Assembly (NCBI GenBank): GCA_036274675.1
Contig: DASUFE010000058.1
Span: 1 to 64,000, forward strand
Origin: DASUFE01 sp036274675
GTDB taxonomy: Bacteria > Pseudomonadota > Gammaproteobacteria > HTCC5015
Length of the DNA: 64,000 nucleotides
Direction of reading: 5' to 3'
Every line of letters starts with the position of its first letter. Position 1 is the first letter of the stretch. The position numbers were made by a program, and so were the translations under genes. Positions 33,901 to 43,251 of the stretch are shown here, in pieces. Below the pieces are notes generated by a model. It saw nothing but the letters and a program-made list of their open reading frames with translations. It made no database searches and was not told where the DNA came from.

Positions 33901-35945
33901 ATGAGTCGTTTGCTTAAAGCCTGGTTAATGTGGGATAGGGCTGCCAATTGCATAAGTCCTTCGACCCCGTCTCTCCAGCGCGGAGTCAGATCCAGAAATT
34001 CTCTCATACCGGGAAACAGGCTGCGCGCCGCCAACGCAATATCGTCGCCCGTCGTTTCCCCTTCTATCACCAGTTCGACTTCCCGGCTTTCATCGGCGAT
34101 CGTCACATCCACATGCAGACCGCAGACGCCCACCAGCACCCTGACCAGGGACTGCTCATGGAATCCTTCACGGGAGCGGATACCGAGCTTGAACCGCAGG
34201 GGGTTCCGCGCCGGATCCTTGAGCACGCGCGGATGGATAGGCTTGAGTGACAACAGCAGATCCGCATGCTCCGCCTGCGGGCGCACGAACTTCGCGGCGT
34301 CGACCTCGCGTTTTTCGAGCGAGGACATCACCTTGTCGATGCTGTGGCCCCGCTGGTGCACGTCGCGTTGAATCTTGAAATGTCGCCGCAAGCCTTCGTC
34401 GATATCGAGGTAGATCTTGAGATCGCAGCAGTTGCGCAGAATCGGCAGATGCAGCGAGTGCAGGCCGCTGGCGATGATAAACTCGTTGCTCTTGACCTTG
34501 ACCGGATGGCTCATCCGCCCAGTGGCATGATCGTAGTGACGCGCATGAATGGATTTGCCGTCGGCGAGGTCGAGCAGATCCTCGGCGTAGCGTTCCAGGT
34601 CGTTGGCGTTGGGATTGAGATGGGTCATGACCTGCCACATGGGTTTATGACGATCCCAAAGATGGTAATCGTCGCCCGACAGCTGCACGACCGAGTGATT
34701 ACCCAGAATATCTTTCAACGCGATCACCAGCGAATCCTTGCCGGCGGCCGAATCTCCGGCGATACCGATGACGAACGGTTTGCGCCGCAGGCGGAAATAT
34801 TCGTTCTTGCTCACCGCCTCGCGCCAGATCCTCCAGATCAGCACGGCGCCGAATGCAAGAATGGCGGTATGCAGCAGATTGAGCCCTCTTTCACCGAGGA
34901 TATCGCCCAAAGCCAACGCCAGCCTGTTCGCTACATCGGTGCCGGCAACGAGCGGTTGCGACTCGCTCAGGAAATTCGACGCGATGTACAGCGCGGTGAA
35001 TCCCGCAACCGACAATACTCCCGCCTGCCCGCCCTGCGCGATGTAATAGATCAGCAGTGGAGTCACCCAGATGAACCACCCCGGCGCCGCCGCCGTCAAC
35101 AGCACCACCAGCAGGAATGCGATGCCCAGCAAAACATTAAACAATTCGAAGCTGATCCTGCCCATATGCCAGGCGATGTACAACATGAGCAGATAAGCCA
35201 TGGGAAGCAGATAGACCTTGAAGTCATCGCCTATAATGAGCGCGAACTTGTAGGTCTTGCTCATCTCGGGATTGCGGAACAGCATCTGCATGCCGGCATC
35301 CGACAATGCAAACGGCATGCACAGCAGCGCCAGCATAAGCGCCAGCCCCTTGATATAACCGGACAGCAGGGGCCGCAGCGCCGGATTGCGGAACAGGTAC
35401 ATACAGAAGAACGGCAGCGCCAGCACCATGCTGAGCTTCGCCGACACCGCCGCGCCGCACAACGCCCCGGCATAAAACGGTTTCAGGTGACGGATGCTGT
35501 ACAAGGCGCCGCACAGTATCGCGACCGGTATCAGATCATTGAATCCCAGCCAGTAAGTCGCGAATAGAACGATCGGCGACAGCCAGTAGGTCGCCAGCAA
35601 TACCCGGGGCCTGACGTCCAGCAATGCCTTCAATCCCCCCTGCAGCGCCACATCCGCGAACAACAAGGTCAAGCCGTATCCATAATAACCGTCGACGCCG
35701 AGCAGACCGCACAGGTATGTCATGGGAAGAAATATCAGCCACATCACATAACCGTAAGGAAAGGCGTACTCCGAGCCGCCCGACGCCAGCCAGGCATGCC
35801 ATGGATCCAGAGTTAAATCCCCGGCAGTTACTTTCATGAACGGCACATACCACTCCAGCGCGGCCTGGGGCAGCACCAGCACCAGCATCAGCAGGCGGAT
35901 CAGCAGGCCAGCGGCGAACAGCGGATCGTCAAACAGCTTTCTCAT
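33897..35945 (-). CDS. Membrane glycosyltransferase-like protein fused to a uridine-kinase-like domain
   Basis: A 682-residue fusion. Residues 1-370 hold about ten membrane segments with an early periplasmic loop (WYVPFMK...DPWHAWL) like GT-C mannosyltransferases. Residues 389-682 form a cytosolic P-loop kinase related to uridine kinase/phosphoribulokinase: GIAGDSAAGKDS, LSGDDYHLWDRHKP, YDHATGRMSHP, IIASGLHSLHLP and YLDIDEGLRRHFKIQRD. The ATG at 35945 overlaps the GDPD-like gene by four bases, and the stop overlaps the HAD gene by four. The kinase substrate could be a sugar, polyol or nucleoside. I know no characterised protein with this architecture. Confidence 0.82.
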   Translation of the reverse strand: MRKLFDDPLFAAGLLIRLLMLVLVLPQAALEWYVPFMKVTAGDLTLDPWHAWLASGGSEYAFPYGYVMWLIFLPMTYLCGLLGVDGYYGYGLTLLFADVALQGGLKALLDVRPRVLLATYWLSPIVLFATYWLGFNDLIPVAILCGALYSIRHLKPFYAGALCGAAVSAKLSMVLALPFFCMYLFRNPALRPLLSGYIKGLALMLALLCMPFALSDAGMQMLFRNPEMSKTYKFALIIGDDFKVYLLPMAYLLMLYIAWHMGRISFELFNVLLGIAFLLVVLLTAAAPGWFIWVTPLLIYYIAQGGQAGVLSVAGFTALYIASNFLSESQPLVAGTDVANRLALALGDILGERGLNLLHTAILAFGAVLIWRIWREAVSKNEYFRLRRKPFVIGIAGDSAAGKDSLVIALKDILGNHSVVQLSGDDYHLWDRHKPMWQVMTHLNPNANDLERYAEDLLDLADGKSIHARHYDHATGRMSHPVKVKSNEFIIASGLHSLHLPILRNCCDLKIYLDIDEGLRRHFKIQRDVHQRGHSIDKVMSSLEKREVDAAKFVRPQAEHADLLLSLKPIHPRVLKDPARNPLRFKLGIRSREGFHEQSLVRVLVGVCGLHVDVTIADESREVELVIEGETTGDDIALAARSLFPGMREFLDLTPRWRDGVEGLMQLAALSHINQALSKRLI

Positions 35946-36544
35946 GCCGCATCCAGGCTCTTCCAAAGAGCAGGCTGTTTGGTGCAAACGGCGTCGGCGC
36001 CGATCCCGCGTTCCTTCAATAATGCATGCAGCAGCGGGATCTCGGCCTGTGCGTCCCGGCCCTGGAGCTCAGGGGATACAAGGCATAACTTGAATCCGGC
36101 GGACTTGAGGCGGGCGGAATCCTCGTGCTGCAGCGGAAAGCGGGTGAAGCAATCCACCCACACCCAGTCGACCTTGCCAGCCAGATTCAGCGCCGTCTCG
36201 ATCGATTCGTATTCGGATACGCGCACCGCGCAGCGCCGCTCCCCCAGTCGAGACCACTTCACCAGGAAAGGGAAGGACTGGTCCAGGAAGAAATAATCGT
36301 CGATGCCGTGTTGCTTCATCAGCTCTATCAAGCGCGCCTCGAGTCCCTCTTCTTTCACGTTCAGGATCAGCGTGCCATGGCGGTACTCGCCGAGCCAAGC
36401 CTCGAAAGATTCGCCCTTTACAAAAGGATCGTGATGAATCACCAGGTCACCGGCGTAGCTGCGTATATCGACCTCGACGCCGTACTCCCGCGGCGAGGAA
36501 CGCAAATCGGCCAAGGTGTTTTTCCGGTGCGCGATCAGTTTCAT
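35942..36544 (-). CDS. Glycerophosphodiester phosphodiesterase-like protein
   Basis: The 200-residue protein has the opening of the GDPD TIM barrel: IAHRKNTLADL with the catalytic-type His-Arg, VEVDIRSYAGDLVIHHDPF with the Glu-Asp metal ligands and second His, then LILNVKEEGLEARL. It is shorter than typical GDPDs (about 240-250). No signal peptide, so cytosolic. The ATG at 36544 overlaps the GT2 stop by four bases; the open frame upstream to 36802 lies inside that gene. It may cleave a phosphodiester-linked sugar or glycerol intermediate (inference). Confidence 0.82.
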   Translation of the reverse strand: MKLIAHRKNTLADLRSSPREYGVEVDIRSYAGDLVIHHDPFVKGESFEAWLGEYRHGTLILNVKEEGLEARLIELMKQHGIDDYFFLDQSFPFLVKWSRLGERRCAVRVSEYESIETALNLAGKVDWVWVDCFTRFPLQHEDSARLKSAGFKLCLVSPELQGRDAQAEIPLLHALLKERGIGADAVCTKQPALWKSLDAA

Positions 36545-37239
36545 TGTTTTATCGACTTGCGGAGCTGGAGACTGAAATCGACGGTTCTGCGGATGAATTT
36601 CCGCTTGGCCGCCCAGTTGACATTCCAATGGGAAACCCCGTGCGCCCGTTCGCCGAAGCGCACGGGAAACCTGTGTATCCCGAGTCCGGCCTGCCGCGCC
36701 TGATAATAGGCATACAGATCCAGCGCGAAATCGTGCGGAGCATTCTTCCAGGTCTGGAAAAACCGGCGGCTGAACATGGTCGGTTGCGCGTTGATATCCC
36801 ACATCGGTTTGCCGAGTAATAAAGTTTCAAAAGCGCTCATGCCGACGGTGAAGAACACGTCCGCGGCGGGCCGGCCGAAACGACGGCCCTTGACGAATAT
36901 ATCCGGGCCGTGCCGCTCGAACAGCCTGAGCCCGCGGACGGTATCCTGGGGATCCGTCTGCATATCGGCGTGAGTCCAGCCGAGAATTTCGCCCTTGCAG
37001 GCCTTAAGACCGCTCAAAATGCCGAAACCGTAACCCTGATTCACCTCGACGCGAACGCTTCTGCAGCCGGGATAACGGGGCAGGAACGTGCTCAATACGT
37101 CCGGCGTGGTATCGCTCGAGCCGTTATCGACCAGCACGACCTCGACATCGGGCAGCTTGACCACTTCTTTGCACCTTTCCAGCAGCAGCGGGAGATTGTC
37201 CGCTTCGTTGTAACAGGGTATGACCAGCGAGAATCTCAT
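36541..37239 (-). CDS. Family 2 glycosyltransferase
   Basis: Cytosolic GT-A glycosyltransferase of 232 residues related to polyprenyl-phosphate sugar synthases (DPM1-like). It shows VIPCYNEADNLPLLLERC at the N terminus, the VVLVDNGSSDTTP nucleotide-binding segment, GILSGLKACKGEILGWTHADMQTDP with a DxD-like motif, and a C-terminal RFGERAHGVSHWN acceptor motif. No C-terminal membrane segments. Four-base overlaps with GtrA upstream and the GDPD-like gene downstream. With GtrA it probably makes and flips a lipid-linked sugar for the GT-C enzymes of the locus. Confidence 0.93.
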   Translation of the reverse strand: MRFSLVIPCYNEADNLPLLLERCKEVVKLPDVEVVLVDNGSSDTTPDVLSTFLPRYPGCRSVRVEVNQGYGFGILSGLKACKGEILGWTHADMQTDPQDTVRGLRLFERHGPDIFVKGRRFGRPAADVFFTVGMSAFETLLLGKPMWDINAQPTMFSRRFFQTWKNAPHDFALDLYAYYQARQAGLGIHRFPVRFGERAHGVSHWNVNWAAKRKFIRRTVDFSLQLRKSIKQ

Positions 37240-37640
37240 AGCGCCTCGTTTGCAATGTTAGCCCTGAAGACGAACAGCTTCATACCGATAAAATTCAGCA
37301 CGGCCGATACGCCAGTGGCGATCAGAAATGCGAGCTGCAAATCCCATGGCATTCCGGAGAATAGCCTGAGCATTACCGCATTGACCAGGACATTCGCGCC
37401 CAAGGTCAGGGCATACAGCAGAATAAAGCGGTACCAGCTGCCGGCGGCGTGCGGATTGTTCCCGAACGTCCAGTGGCGGTTGGCAAAATAGGCGAACAGC
37501 GTACCCGCGATGAAACCGGCGGCCTTAGCGGAATCCACCGCGAGCAAACCGGACCACAATAAGCCGCGGTAGGACAGAAAATCGACCAGTACGGTCAGGG
37601 ATCCGACGACCAGGAATACGGCCAGCTCACGGCGGATCAT
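37236..37640 (-). CDS. GtrA-family membrane protein
   Basis: Four-span membrane protein of 134 residues of the GtrA family, proposed to flip polyprenyl-phosphate-linked sugars. Landmarks are FLVVGSLTVLVDFLSYRGLL, KAAGFIAGTLFAYFANRHWTF and the last span followed by KLFVFR. The ATG at 37640 overlaps the nucleotidyltransferase stop by four bases; the longer open frame upstream to 37754 lies within that gene. Directly followed by the family 2 glycosyltransferase. Confidence 0.93.
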   Translation of the reverse strand: MIRRELAVFLVVGSLTVLVDFLSYRGLLWSGLLAVDSAKAAGFIAGTLFAYFANRHWTFGNNPHAAGSWYRFILLYALTLGANVLVNAVMLRLFSGMPWDLQLAFLIATGVSAVLNFIGMKLFVFRANIANEAL

Positions 37641-39304
37641 GCGCCACTCTCCGGAACGGCGGGGACAGTCGCCCGATAGCGTTGCTCCAGCGCGGCTCGC
37701 GCGGCCGGCGGAATGCGGGCATCCAGTTCGAGGCGATAGGGATGGCTCCGCCATTTATGGAAACACGATTGCCAGTATTCGAAGGTCCGCAGGTCGTTCG
37801 GGGTTCCCCAGGACAGATAACTGTCCACTTCAAAAACCCGGCACCGCAAACCGAGCTCGAGTGCGTCGTTGATGCAGGTGTCGATATAAAACTCGCCGTT
37901 GATCCGGCCGTTGCGCGCGATCATGCGTTCCACGCAGCGCCGGAAATCCCCGGCCCTGCGGAAGGTGAAAGTGCCGAGCACGATCGGATCGGTCTGCGGC
38001 GAAGACAGGGGCGTCTTGACGGATATCTTCCTTATGATGCCGTCCTTGCCGGCATCGATCCAGCCATACATCTGCGGATTGCGGGCGGCATTGGCGTGGC
38101 CGCGCACCGCCCAGACGATCACATCCGCGGCCGCGTCTTCATACAATGCCCTGAATTTTTCAGGGTCGTACAGCGCTCCGTTATCGCAGGCACCGAATGT
38201 AACGGGGCCGTAATCCGCATCCCCGGTGACCGCGTCCAGCCCGAGCAACGCCGTGCAGGCCTGACCTTCAGTGACCTTGGGAACATTCACAATACGCGTA
38301 CCCGGATATTCGGCGCGCAGAGTCTGTCCGATTTCGGCGAAGCCCGGCATATCCTCCCGCAACACGAAGGCATGCTGCTCCACGCGCGGCAGGTCGTTCG
38401 TACTCTGGATTACCATGGGCCGCCCGGATACGGGGATCAGCGGCTTGGTCGTCGTATAACCTTCATTCGCGAAACGCTGCCCCATGCCCGCCATCGGCAC
38501 GACGACGGCGCCCTGCGTATGCAAAGGCTCCTTCGCGGGAGCGCACAGACGGCGGAACGCATCCGACCAGTTGCGATACTCCGCGACGTCTTCGGGAGTG
38601 CCCCATTGCATGAAATGCTGTAAATCGTAAACGGCGATACGCGCCTGGTCGCGCAGCAGCGGCTTGTAAGTCAGGCTGACGTAAAATTCGTTGCCGACAT
38701 TCAGATTCTGCTCCATGGTGGCGCGGAAGGCATCCAGCATGAGACCGCCGGAAACAAAATAATAGGTGCCGCTGGAAGCGTACTCGTTCATGCGGTTATT
38801 CGTATAGGGCTGCTTCTCCTGGATGTCCTGTACCCAGCCGCCCTGCTCGCGCATATAGGCGTAATTGGTCGTGCCGAGGCTATGCGGATGAAAGCCCTTG
38901 TAGGCCGGGATCGCGCCGTCGCAACCCGAACGTTTCACGAAATCACGGAAATGCCTCCAGTCCCAGTAACAGGTGAAATCGCAGTAATTGACAACGGCGG
39001 GACGGGCAGGGTCGATCAGGGCGGCGACCTGACGGACCGCATGCACCGGCCCGAGCTTGTGCGAAGGAATGCCCACAACCCTTCCGGTCGGGCAGTACTC
39101 CTTCAGGACCGCCTCCATCCGGTAATCCGGATTCCGCAGGTGATCGTCATTGCAGATGAAAATAAAATCCGTTTCACCGGGAAACATGTCGATGACATGG
39201 CAAATGATGGGCTTGCCGTCGATCGGAATCAACGGCTTGGGAACAGCGTAGCCGGCGCGGCGGAAGCGCTCGCCGAATCCTGACATGGGTACGATAATCT
39301 GCAC
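37637..39304 (-). CDS. Tandem sugar-phosphate nucleotidyltransferase (two catalytic domains)
   Basis: The 555-residue cytosolic protein has two related NTP-transferase domains. The first (about residues 1-235) begins IIVPMSGFGERFRRAGYAVPKPLIPI; the second (about 255-500) begins VVVPMAGMGQRFANEGYTTTKPLIPV. Each has the GxGxRF nucleotide loop and the KPLIP lysine. The acidic metal-binding segments are YCDFTCYWDW in the first and FGACDNGAL in the second, and both keep a LSWGTPNDL- or MQWGTPEDV-like end. Probably activates one or two sugar phosphates for the locus. It starts the run of four-base overlaps. Which nucleotides are used is not deducible. Confidence 0.86.
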   Translation of the reverse strand: MQIIVPMSGFGERFRRAGYAVPKPLIPIDGKPIICHVIDMFPGETDFIFICNDDHLRNPDYRMEAVLKEYCPTGRVVGIPSHKLGPVHAVRQVAALIDPARPAVVNYCDFTCYWDWRHFRDFVKRSGCDGAIPAYKGFHPHSLGTTNYAYMREQGGWVQDIQEKQPYTNNRMNEYASSGTYYFVSGGLMLDAFRATMEQNLNVGNEFYVSLTYKPLLRDQARIAVYDLQHFMQWGTPEDVAEYRNWSDAFRRLCAPAKEPLHTQGAVVVPMAGMGQRFANEGYTTTKPLIPVSGRPMVIQSTNDLPRVEQHAFVLREDMPGFAEIGQTLRAEYPGTRIVNVPKVTEGQACTALLGLDAVTGDADYGPVTFGACDNGALYDPEKFRALYEDAAADVIVWAVRGHANAARNPQMYGWIDAGKDGIIRKISVKTPLSSPQTDPIVLGTFTFRRAGDFRRCVERMIARNGRINGEFYIDTCINDALELGLRCRVFEVDSYLSWGTPNDLRTFEYWQSCFHKWRSHPYRLELDARIPPAARAALEQRYRATVPAVPESGA

Positions 39305-39454
39305 AGACGACCTATTAATTCTAATTTTAACGGCGATTCCGGGATAACTGGGCGCGGAAACAGAAGCTATAACAGAGCGACATTCTAGTCAGAAACGCCG
39401 GGAGTGTCATCCGAGGGGGCGGGCCTGGACCCGCTCCGGATCGGCCCGAGGATA

Positions 39455-41590
39455 TCAGGGCTTGTCGTCGCAAAGCCTCCAGCGCGAACTGATCCAGTAG
39501 TTTTCCTGCACGCTCGCCTGGACCTTATATTCGCGGTGAGAGCTGTCTTCCCCGACCTGGTTCTCGATATTGATGTACAGCTCCGGTATATAAAGGTTAC
39601 GTATCCTGTATTCCTCCGGGATGCCTTCGACAGGTTCGAATACCCAATATTCCCGCCCGAACGGCGCCGCCGCCGTTCCCGTTTGCAGCGTGTTGGAGGT
39701 TTCAGCATCAATATAGAGATATTCCCCGGTGCCGTGGTTCTGAATTATGTAATGGGCGACGGGTGAATCCGCGACCTTGACCAGCCTCCATTGGGCGCTC
39801 GCCCACGCCTTGTCCACCGGGCTGGATTGCAGACCGTTTTCGACATTCAGATACTGGCTCCTGTGCCATGCGTTCTGCAGGAAAAAGACCCCGTCGGCAG
39901 GCGCGTCGGTATGTCCCCAGCCGCATTCCGGCTGCGGAGGCTTGCCTCCCGGAGGCGGGTCCACCCGGTAAATGAGTATTCTGTTGGGCCAGTAATAATT
40001 GATGCGGGGGCTCGGCTCAAAATCATATCCCGGGCTGTGCTCGTACAAGAGCCGCGAGACGGAACCGAACTCATAATTCTTCGGGTCGTATGTCATGTAA
40101 AAGGCATCTACACTCTGCCCCACCAGCAGGAATGGCTCGTTGGGAAACTCCACCTCCTCGTCGACCGTCCGTAATTCGATCCTGTGCTCCGCTATATCCT
40201 TGGCCAGATACATATACAGCTTGTTATAGTTGTACCAGTCGGTCATCACCAGGCGGAGGCCTTCTTTCTCGCTGAACTCGATAACCTTCTCCGGGCGGAA
40301 TACCTCGGTCTTTCTCCTGTAAAACTCCGGGTATTGCAGAATCGCGCCGAACAGCAACAGAATGGACAATCCCACCGCCGTGTATCTGTAGACGGCCCAC
40401 GCCGTTTTATGCGGTGCAATGAAATCCTCCAGCAGACGTGAACTGTAGAAAACAACGACCAGGACCGCGGGCGTGAGTATCATGGTATGCCGGCTGGGCG
40501 AAAGCGCTATCTTTCCGGTGAAATACAGAAAAATAAAAAGACCCGAGGCGGCAAAACTCAGCAGCAGGGGCAGAATATTGATTTGCAATTTGCGGCGCCT
40601 GTAAACCAGCACGCAGCCACCCGCCACCGCCAGCATGGCCGCGGCGAAGCCGAGCAGATTCAATAGCCGGCTCTCCCCCGACAAAAGAATGGATTCGAGG
40701 ACGAAGTAAATATTCTTTACCAGCCCGAACAATTTTCCAAAAAAGCCCTCCCCCGACAATGCAAAGCTGTAATCATCAGTCCACCAGGGGATCGAGCCGC
40801 CGGCCTTGTGTGCCATGACCCAGAGGGCGAATACGATCGATATACCGAGCCCCGGCATCAGCAGCAAAGTTCTAAGAGAAGCCGCCGCACGGCCGGCGCC
40901 GTCGATCGCGACTTGCAGGTACATCATGCATATGACGAGGCTGATGGCCAGAATTATGATGGGCACCGCCTGATAATTCGCAAACGGCAGGATGCAAAAC
41001 AAGATCCCGGTGCCGGTCCAGACCGCGGGCCTTTTGGAATCGTATATCCATACAAGAGCAAGCATCGCGGCTATAACCGCCAGCACGCCGATCGAGTAGG
41101 TGTGATTCTGCTGGGAATTGACGATATTTATCCGCGAAACGGCAAGCAGTGTTAACGGCAGCAGGAAGGAATAGCAAAGTCTGCCGCCCGACAACAAATA
41201 AAAAAGCAAGAATAAAAGAGCGATACTGAGGCAACCAACAATAACGCTGGGAATGCGGGAAGCGGCAAGCGCCTCGGGCGACAGCAAAGGCTGATAGGGC
41301 TTGACGAAGTAATAGGTCAGCAGGAACTGCAAAGGCGCGTAGCTTACCCCGTCGCTTGTAGCCATTTGCCGGGCGAAATCCCAGGACGACCGATAGCGGT
41401 AGGAGGATTCCTTGCCACTGGAATTCCAATCGCCCCCTGTCAGGCAGATCAACTCGTCAATATAGGTGACATGGGTGTCGAAACCGGCGATGCGGAAAAA
41501 CACGCCGGCGGCGAGAATGGCGCCGCAAAGCATTAACAGCAGGCTCCCGTGCCCGAATCGAGCCTTATATTGCGTCAAGTAATTGCCCAT
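39455..41590 (-). CDS. GT-C-type membrane glycosyltransferase with C-terminal ricin-type lectin module
   Basis: The 711-residue protein has about 12-13 hydrophobic segments (residues 15-430) of the ArnT/PMT-like GT-C class; the first periplasmic loop has DTHVTYIDELIC with the acidic catalytic-type residues. A soluble extracytoplasmic tail follows (about 440-711). Its last 145 residues look like a beta-trefoil lectin, with repeated units LQNAWHRSQYLNVENG, IIQNHGTGEYLYIDAET and IRNLYIPELYINIENQ and matching QWRLVKV/YWVFEPV/RWRLCDD ends. It heads the glycan operon, 150 bases before the nucleotidyltransferase gene. Donor and acceptor unknown. Confidence 0.8.
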   Translation of the reverse strand: MGNYLTQYKARFGHGSLLLMLCGAILAAGVFFRIAGFDTHVTYIDELICLTGGDWNSSGKESSYRYRSSWDFARQMATSDGVSYAPLQFLLTYYFVKPYQPLLSPEALAASRIPSVIVGCLSIALLFLLFYLLSGGRLCYSFLLPLTLLAVSRINIVNSQQNHTYSIGVLAVIAAMLALVWIYDSKRPAVWTGTGILFCILPFANYQAVPIIILAISLVICMMYLQVAIDGAGRAAASLRTLLLMPGLGISIVFALWVMAHKAGGSIPWWTDDYSFALSGEGFFGKLFGLVKNIYFVLESILLSGESRLLNLLGFAAAMLAVAGGCVLVYRRRKLQINILPLLLSFAASGLFIFLYFTGKIALSPSRHTMILTPAVLVVVFYSSRLLEDFIAPHKTAWAVYRYTAVGLSILLLFGAILQYPEFYRRKTEVFRPEKVIEFSEKEGLRLVMTDWYNYNKLYMYLAKDIAEHRIELRTVDEEVEFPNEPFLLVGQSVDAFYMTYDPKNYEFGSVSRLLYEHSPGYDFEPSPRINYYWPNRILIYRVDPPPGGKPPQPECGWGHTDAPADGVFFLQNAWHRSQYLNVENGLQSSPVDKAWASAQWRLVKVADSPVAHYIIQNHGTGEYLYIDAETSNTLQTGTAAAPFGREYWVFEPVEGIPEEYRIRNLYIPELYINIENQVGEDSSHREYKVQASVQENYWISSRWRLCDDKP

Positions 41591-41764
41591 TATTCTTATT
41601 CATTGTTACCGTCATGCAGTGTCCGTCGCGTCGCTGCCCCATTGTTATAACGCGCGAACAGGCTAAAAGGTTGCGCGCCCATAGCCTGGTAAAGGGGTTA
41701 ATGTACGAAGATGCCTGCGACCGGGTCCGCGAACCCGCTCCAGGCCCCCGATGCGACGCGGGGA

Positions 41765-42769
41765 CTAATACAGCAGGTCGGATGAAAAGCCCTTGCTCTC
41801 CAGAATGCGCCGCAGGCGGCGCAGCGCCTCCATCTGAATCTGGCGCGCGCGCTCGCGCGTGACGCCAAGTTCATTGCCGACCTCTTCCAGCGTACAGCGC
41901 TCATGCCCGTGCAGACCGAAACGACGCACCACGACCTCGCGCTGCTTTTCATCAAGCTCGAGCAACCAGTCTTCGATATGCTCATTTATCTCGTCGATCT
42001 GCAGCAGATCGGGCGGTTCGGGATTGCTCTCGTCCGGGATCACGTCCAGTAACGGGCTGTCGCTGTCCTTGCTGACGGGAACATCCACCGAAGCCACGTG
42101 CTCGTTCAGGCCGAACATGCGTTTGACTTCGTCGATGGGCTTGTCAAGCTTCTCCGCGACTTCCTCGGGAGTGGGTTCGCGTTCCAGCCCCTGCTGCAGT
42201 TGCCGCGCGGCGCGCAGATAGATATTCAGTTCCTTGATGACGTGTATCGGCAACCGGATGGTGCGCGTCTGGTTCATCAGGCCGCGCTCGATGGTCTGAC
42301 GTATCCACCAGGTGGCATAGGTTGAAAAACGGAATCCTTTTTCGGGATCGAATTTTTCGACCGCGCGGATCAACCCGAGATTGCCTTCCTCGATCAGGTC
42401 GAGCAGCGCCAGGCCGCGGTTCATGTAGCGCCGGGAAATTTTGACGACCAGGCGCAGATTCGATTCGATCATCTTACGCCGTGCGGCGGGATCGCCCTGG
42501 CGCGACAAACGCCCGTATTTCACTTCTTCCTGGGGCGTCAAGAGGGATGAATATTCGATTTCCTTGAGATAGAGGCGGGTAGCGTCGACTTCCCGGTCTG
42601 AAAACTCGCCGGGTTCGAAGGTGCTGCTTTCTTCTTCAGCGGCTTCTGCTTCCTCTTCGACGCTCTCTTCCGAATCGAGCTCGTCCGCACCCGGCTCCCG
42701 ATCCGCGGCATCATCGGTTTCGTCTTCAAGAGTCGCCGTTTCGGACGAGCCTTCGCCATTCTTCTGCAT
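41765..42769 (-). CDS. rpoS: RNA polymerase sigma factor RpoS
   Basis: Stationary-phase/general stress sigma factor, 334 residues. An acidic N-terminal part (about residues 1-55) is followed by region 1.2 (DATRLYLKEIEYSSLLTPQEEV), region 2 (NLRLVVKISRRYMNRGLALLDLIEEGNLGLIRAVEKFD and FRFSTYATWWIRQTIERG), region 3 and region 4 (VVRRFGLHGHERCTLEEVGNELGVTRERARQIQ). The RLPIHVIKELN stretch supports RpoS over RpoD. The ATG at 42769 is preceded by a G-rich ribosome site. In related bacteria rpoS follows nlpD directly; here only an nlpD remnant remains 48 bases upstream, and the intact nlpD is 3.2 kb away. Confidence 0.95.
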   Translation of the reverse strand: MQKNGEGSSETATLEDETDDAADREPGADELDSEESVEEEAEAAEEESSTFEPGEFSDREVDATRLYLKEIEYSSLLTPQEEVKYGRLSRQGDPAARRKMIESNLRLVVKISRRYMNRGLALLDLIEEGNLGLIRAVEKFDPEKGFRFSTYATWWIRQTIERGLMNQTRTIRLPIHVIKELNIYLRAARQLQQGLEREPTPEEVAEKLDKPIDEVKRMFGLNEHVASVDVPVSKDSDSPLLDVIPDESNPEPPDLLQIDEINEHIEDWLLELDEKQREVVVRRFGLHGHERCTLEEVGNELGVTRERARQIQMEALRRLRRILESKGFSSDLLY

Positions 42770-42817
42770 ACACCCCCACCCCGCATGGCGTTTACGAAAG
42801 CCAGCATAGCCTGAGAC

Positions 42818-42925
42818 TTATGACTTGGGCAAGTATTTTAACGGATCGGGCTTGCCTGCTCGCATATTCCGAACCGCGGGCGCGCGGATCCCGGCAGCCG
42901 CGCATTTTCCGCAATACCGCTCCCG
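42818..42925 (-). pseudogene. Decayed duplicate of the nlpD 3' end
   Basis: Reading the minus strand from about 42862, the codons give GKPDPLKYLPKS then TAA, against GKPVDPLKYLPRP and stop at the true end of NlpD (46018-46059). Base similarity continues upstream through the segments matching NlpD's NARLHFEIRR and IAEMG region, with small gaps and a frameshift. The fragment lies just upstream of rpoS, where an intact nlpD would be expected. It is too short and broken to be functional. Confidence 0.72.
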
Positions 42926-43251
42926 ACTCGCCTCTTTGATAAGAATGCTGACCTAATAAATTAAGCCGGCATCAATTTCGATAAGTACATGAATAAAATT
43001 CAGCAGAGGCCCAGCCTGCATCCCGCGGTAAGGCAGTCATCGCATGAGGGTTTCAGCAGCGGACATTGGTAATTCGAACAAGGCTGATAAAGTTGTTGAA
43101 ATACGAAGCAGCGGACACGAGGCGAAATGGCTTCCTGCTCGTCAATCGACATTGATGCAGCGACAAGCGGGATTTTTGCGCGCTCAATACGTTAGTGAAA
43201 CCACCAGACTCTTTTTGTTCTCTCCATCACAGACTTGCCGTTGCATGTTGC

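Noticed and set aside
34266..35567. 433-codon plus-strand frame opposite the kinase-fused glycosyltransferase
   Set aside because: Gln/His/Arg-rich antisense composition, no motif, while the minus-strand frame has P-loop and membrane features.
41700..41765. tRNA-like GGGTCCGCGAACCC segment downstream of rpoS
   Set aside because: A T-arm-like stem is present but no acceptor, D-arm or anticodon arm can be folded around it.
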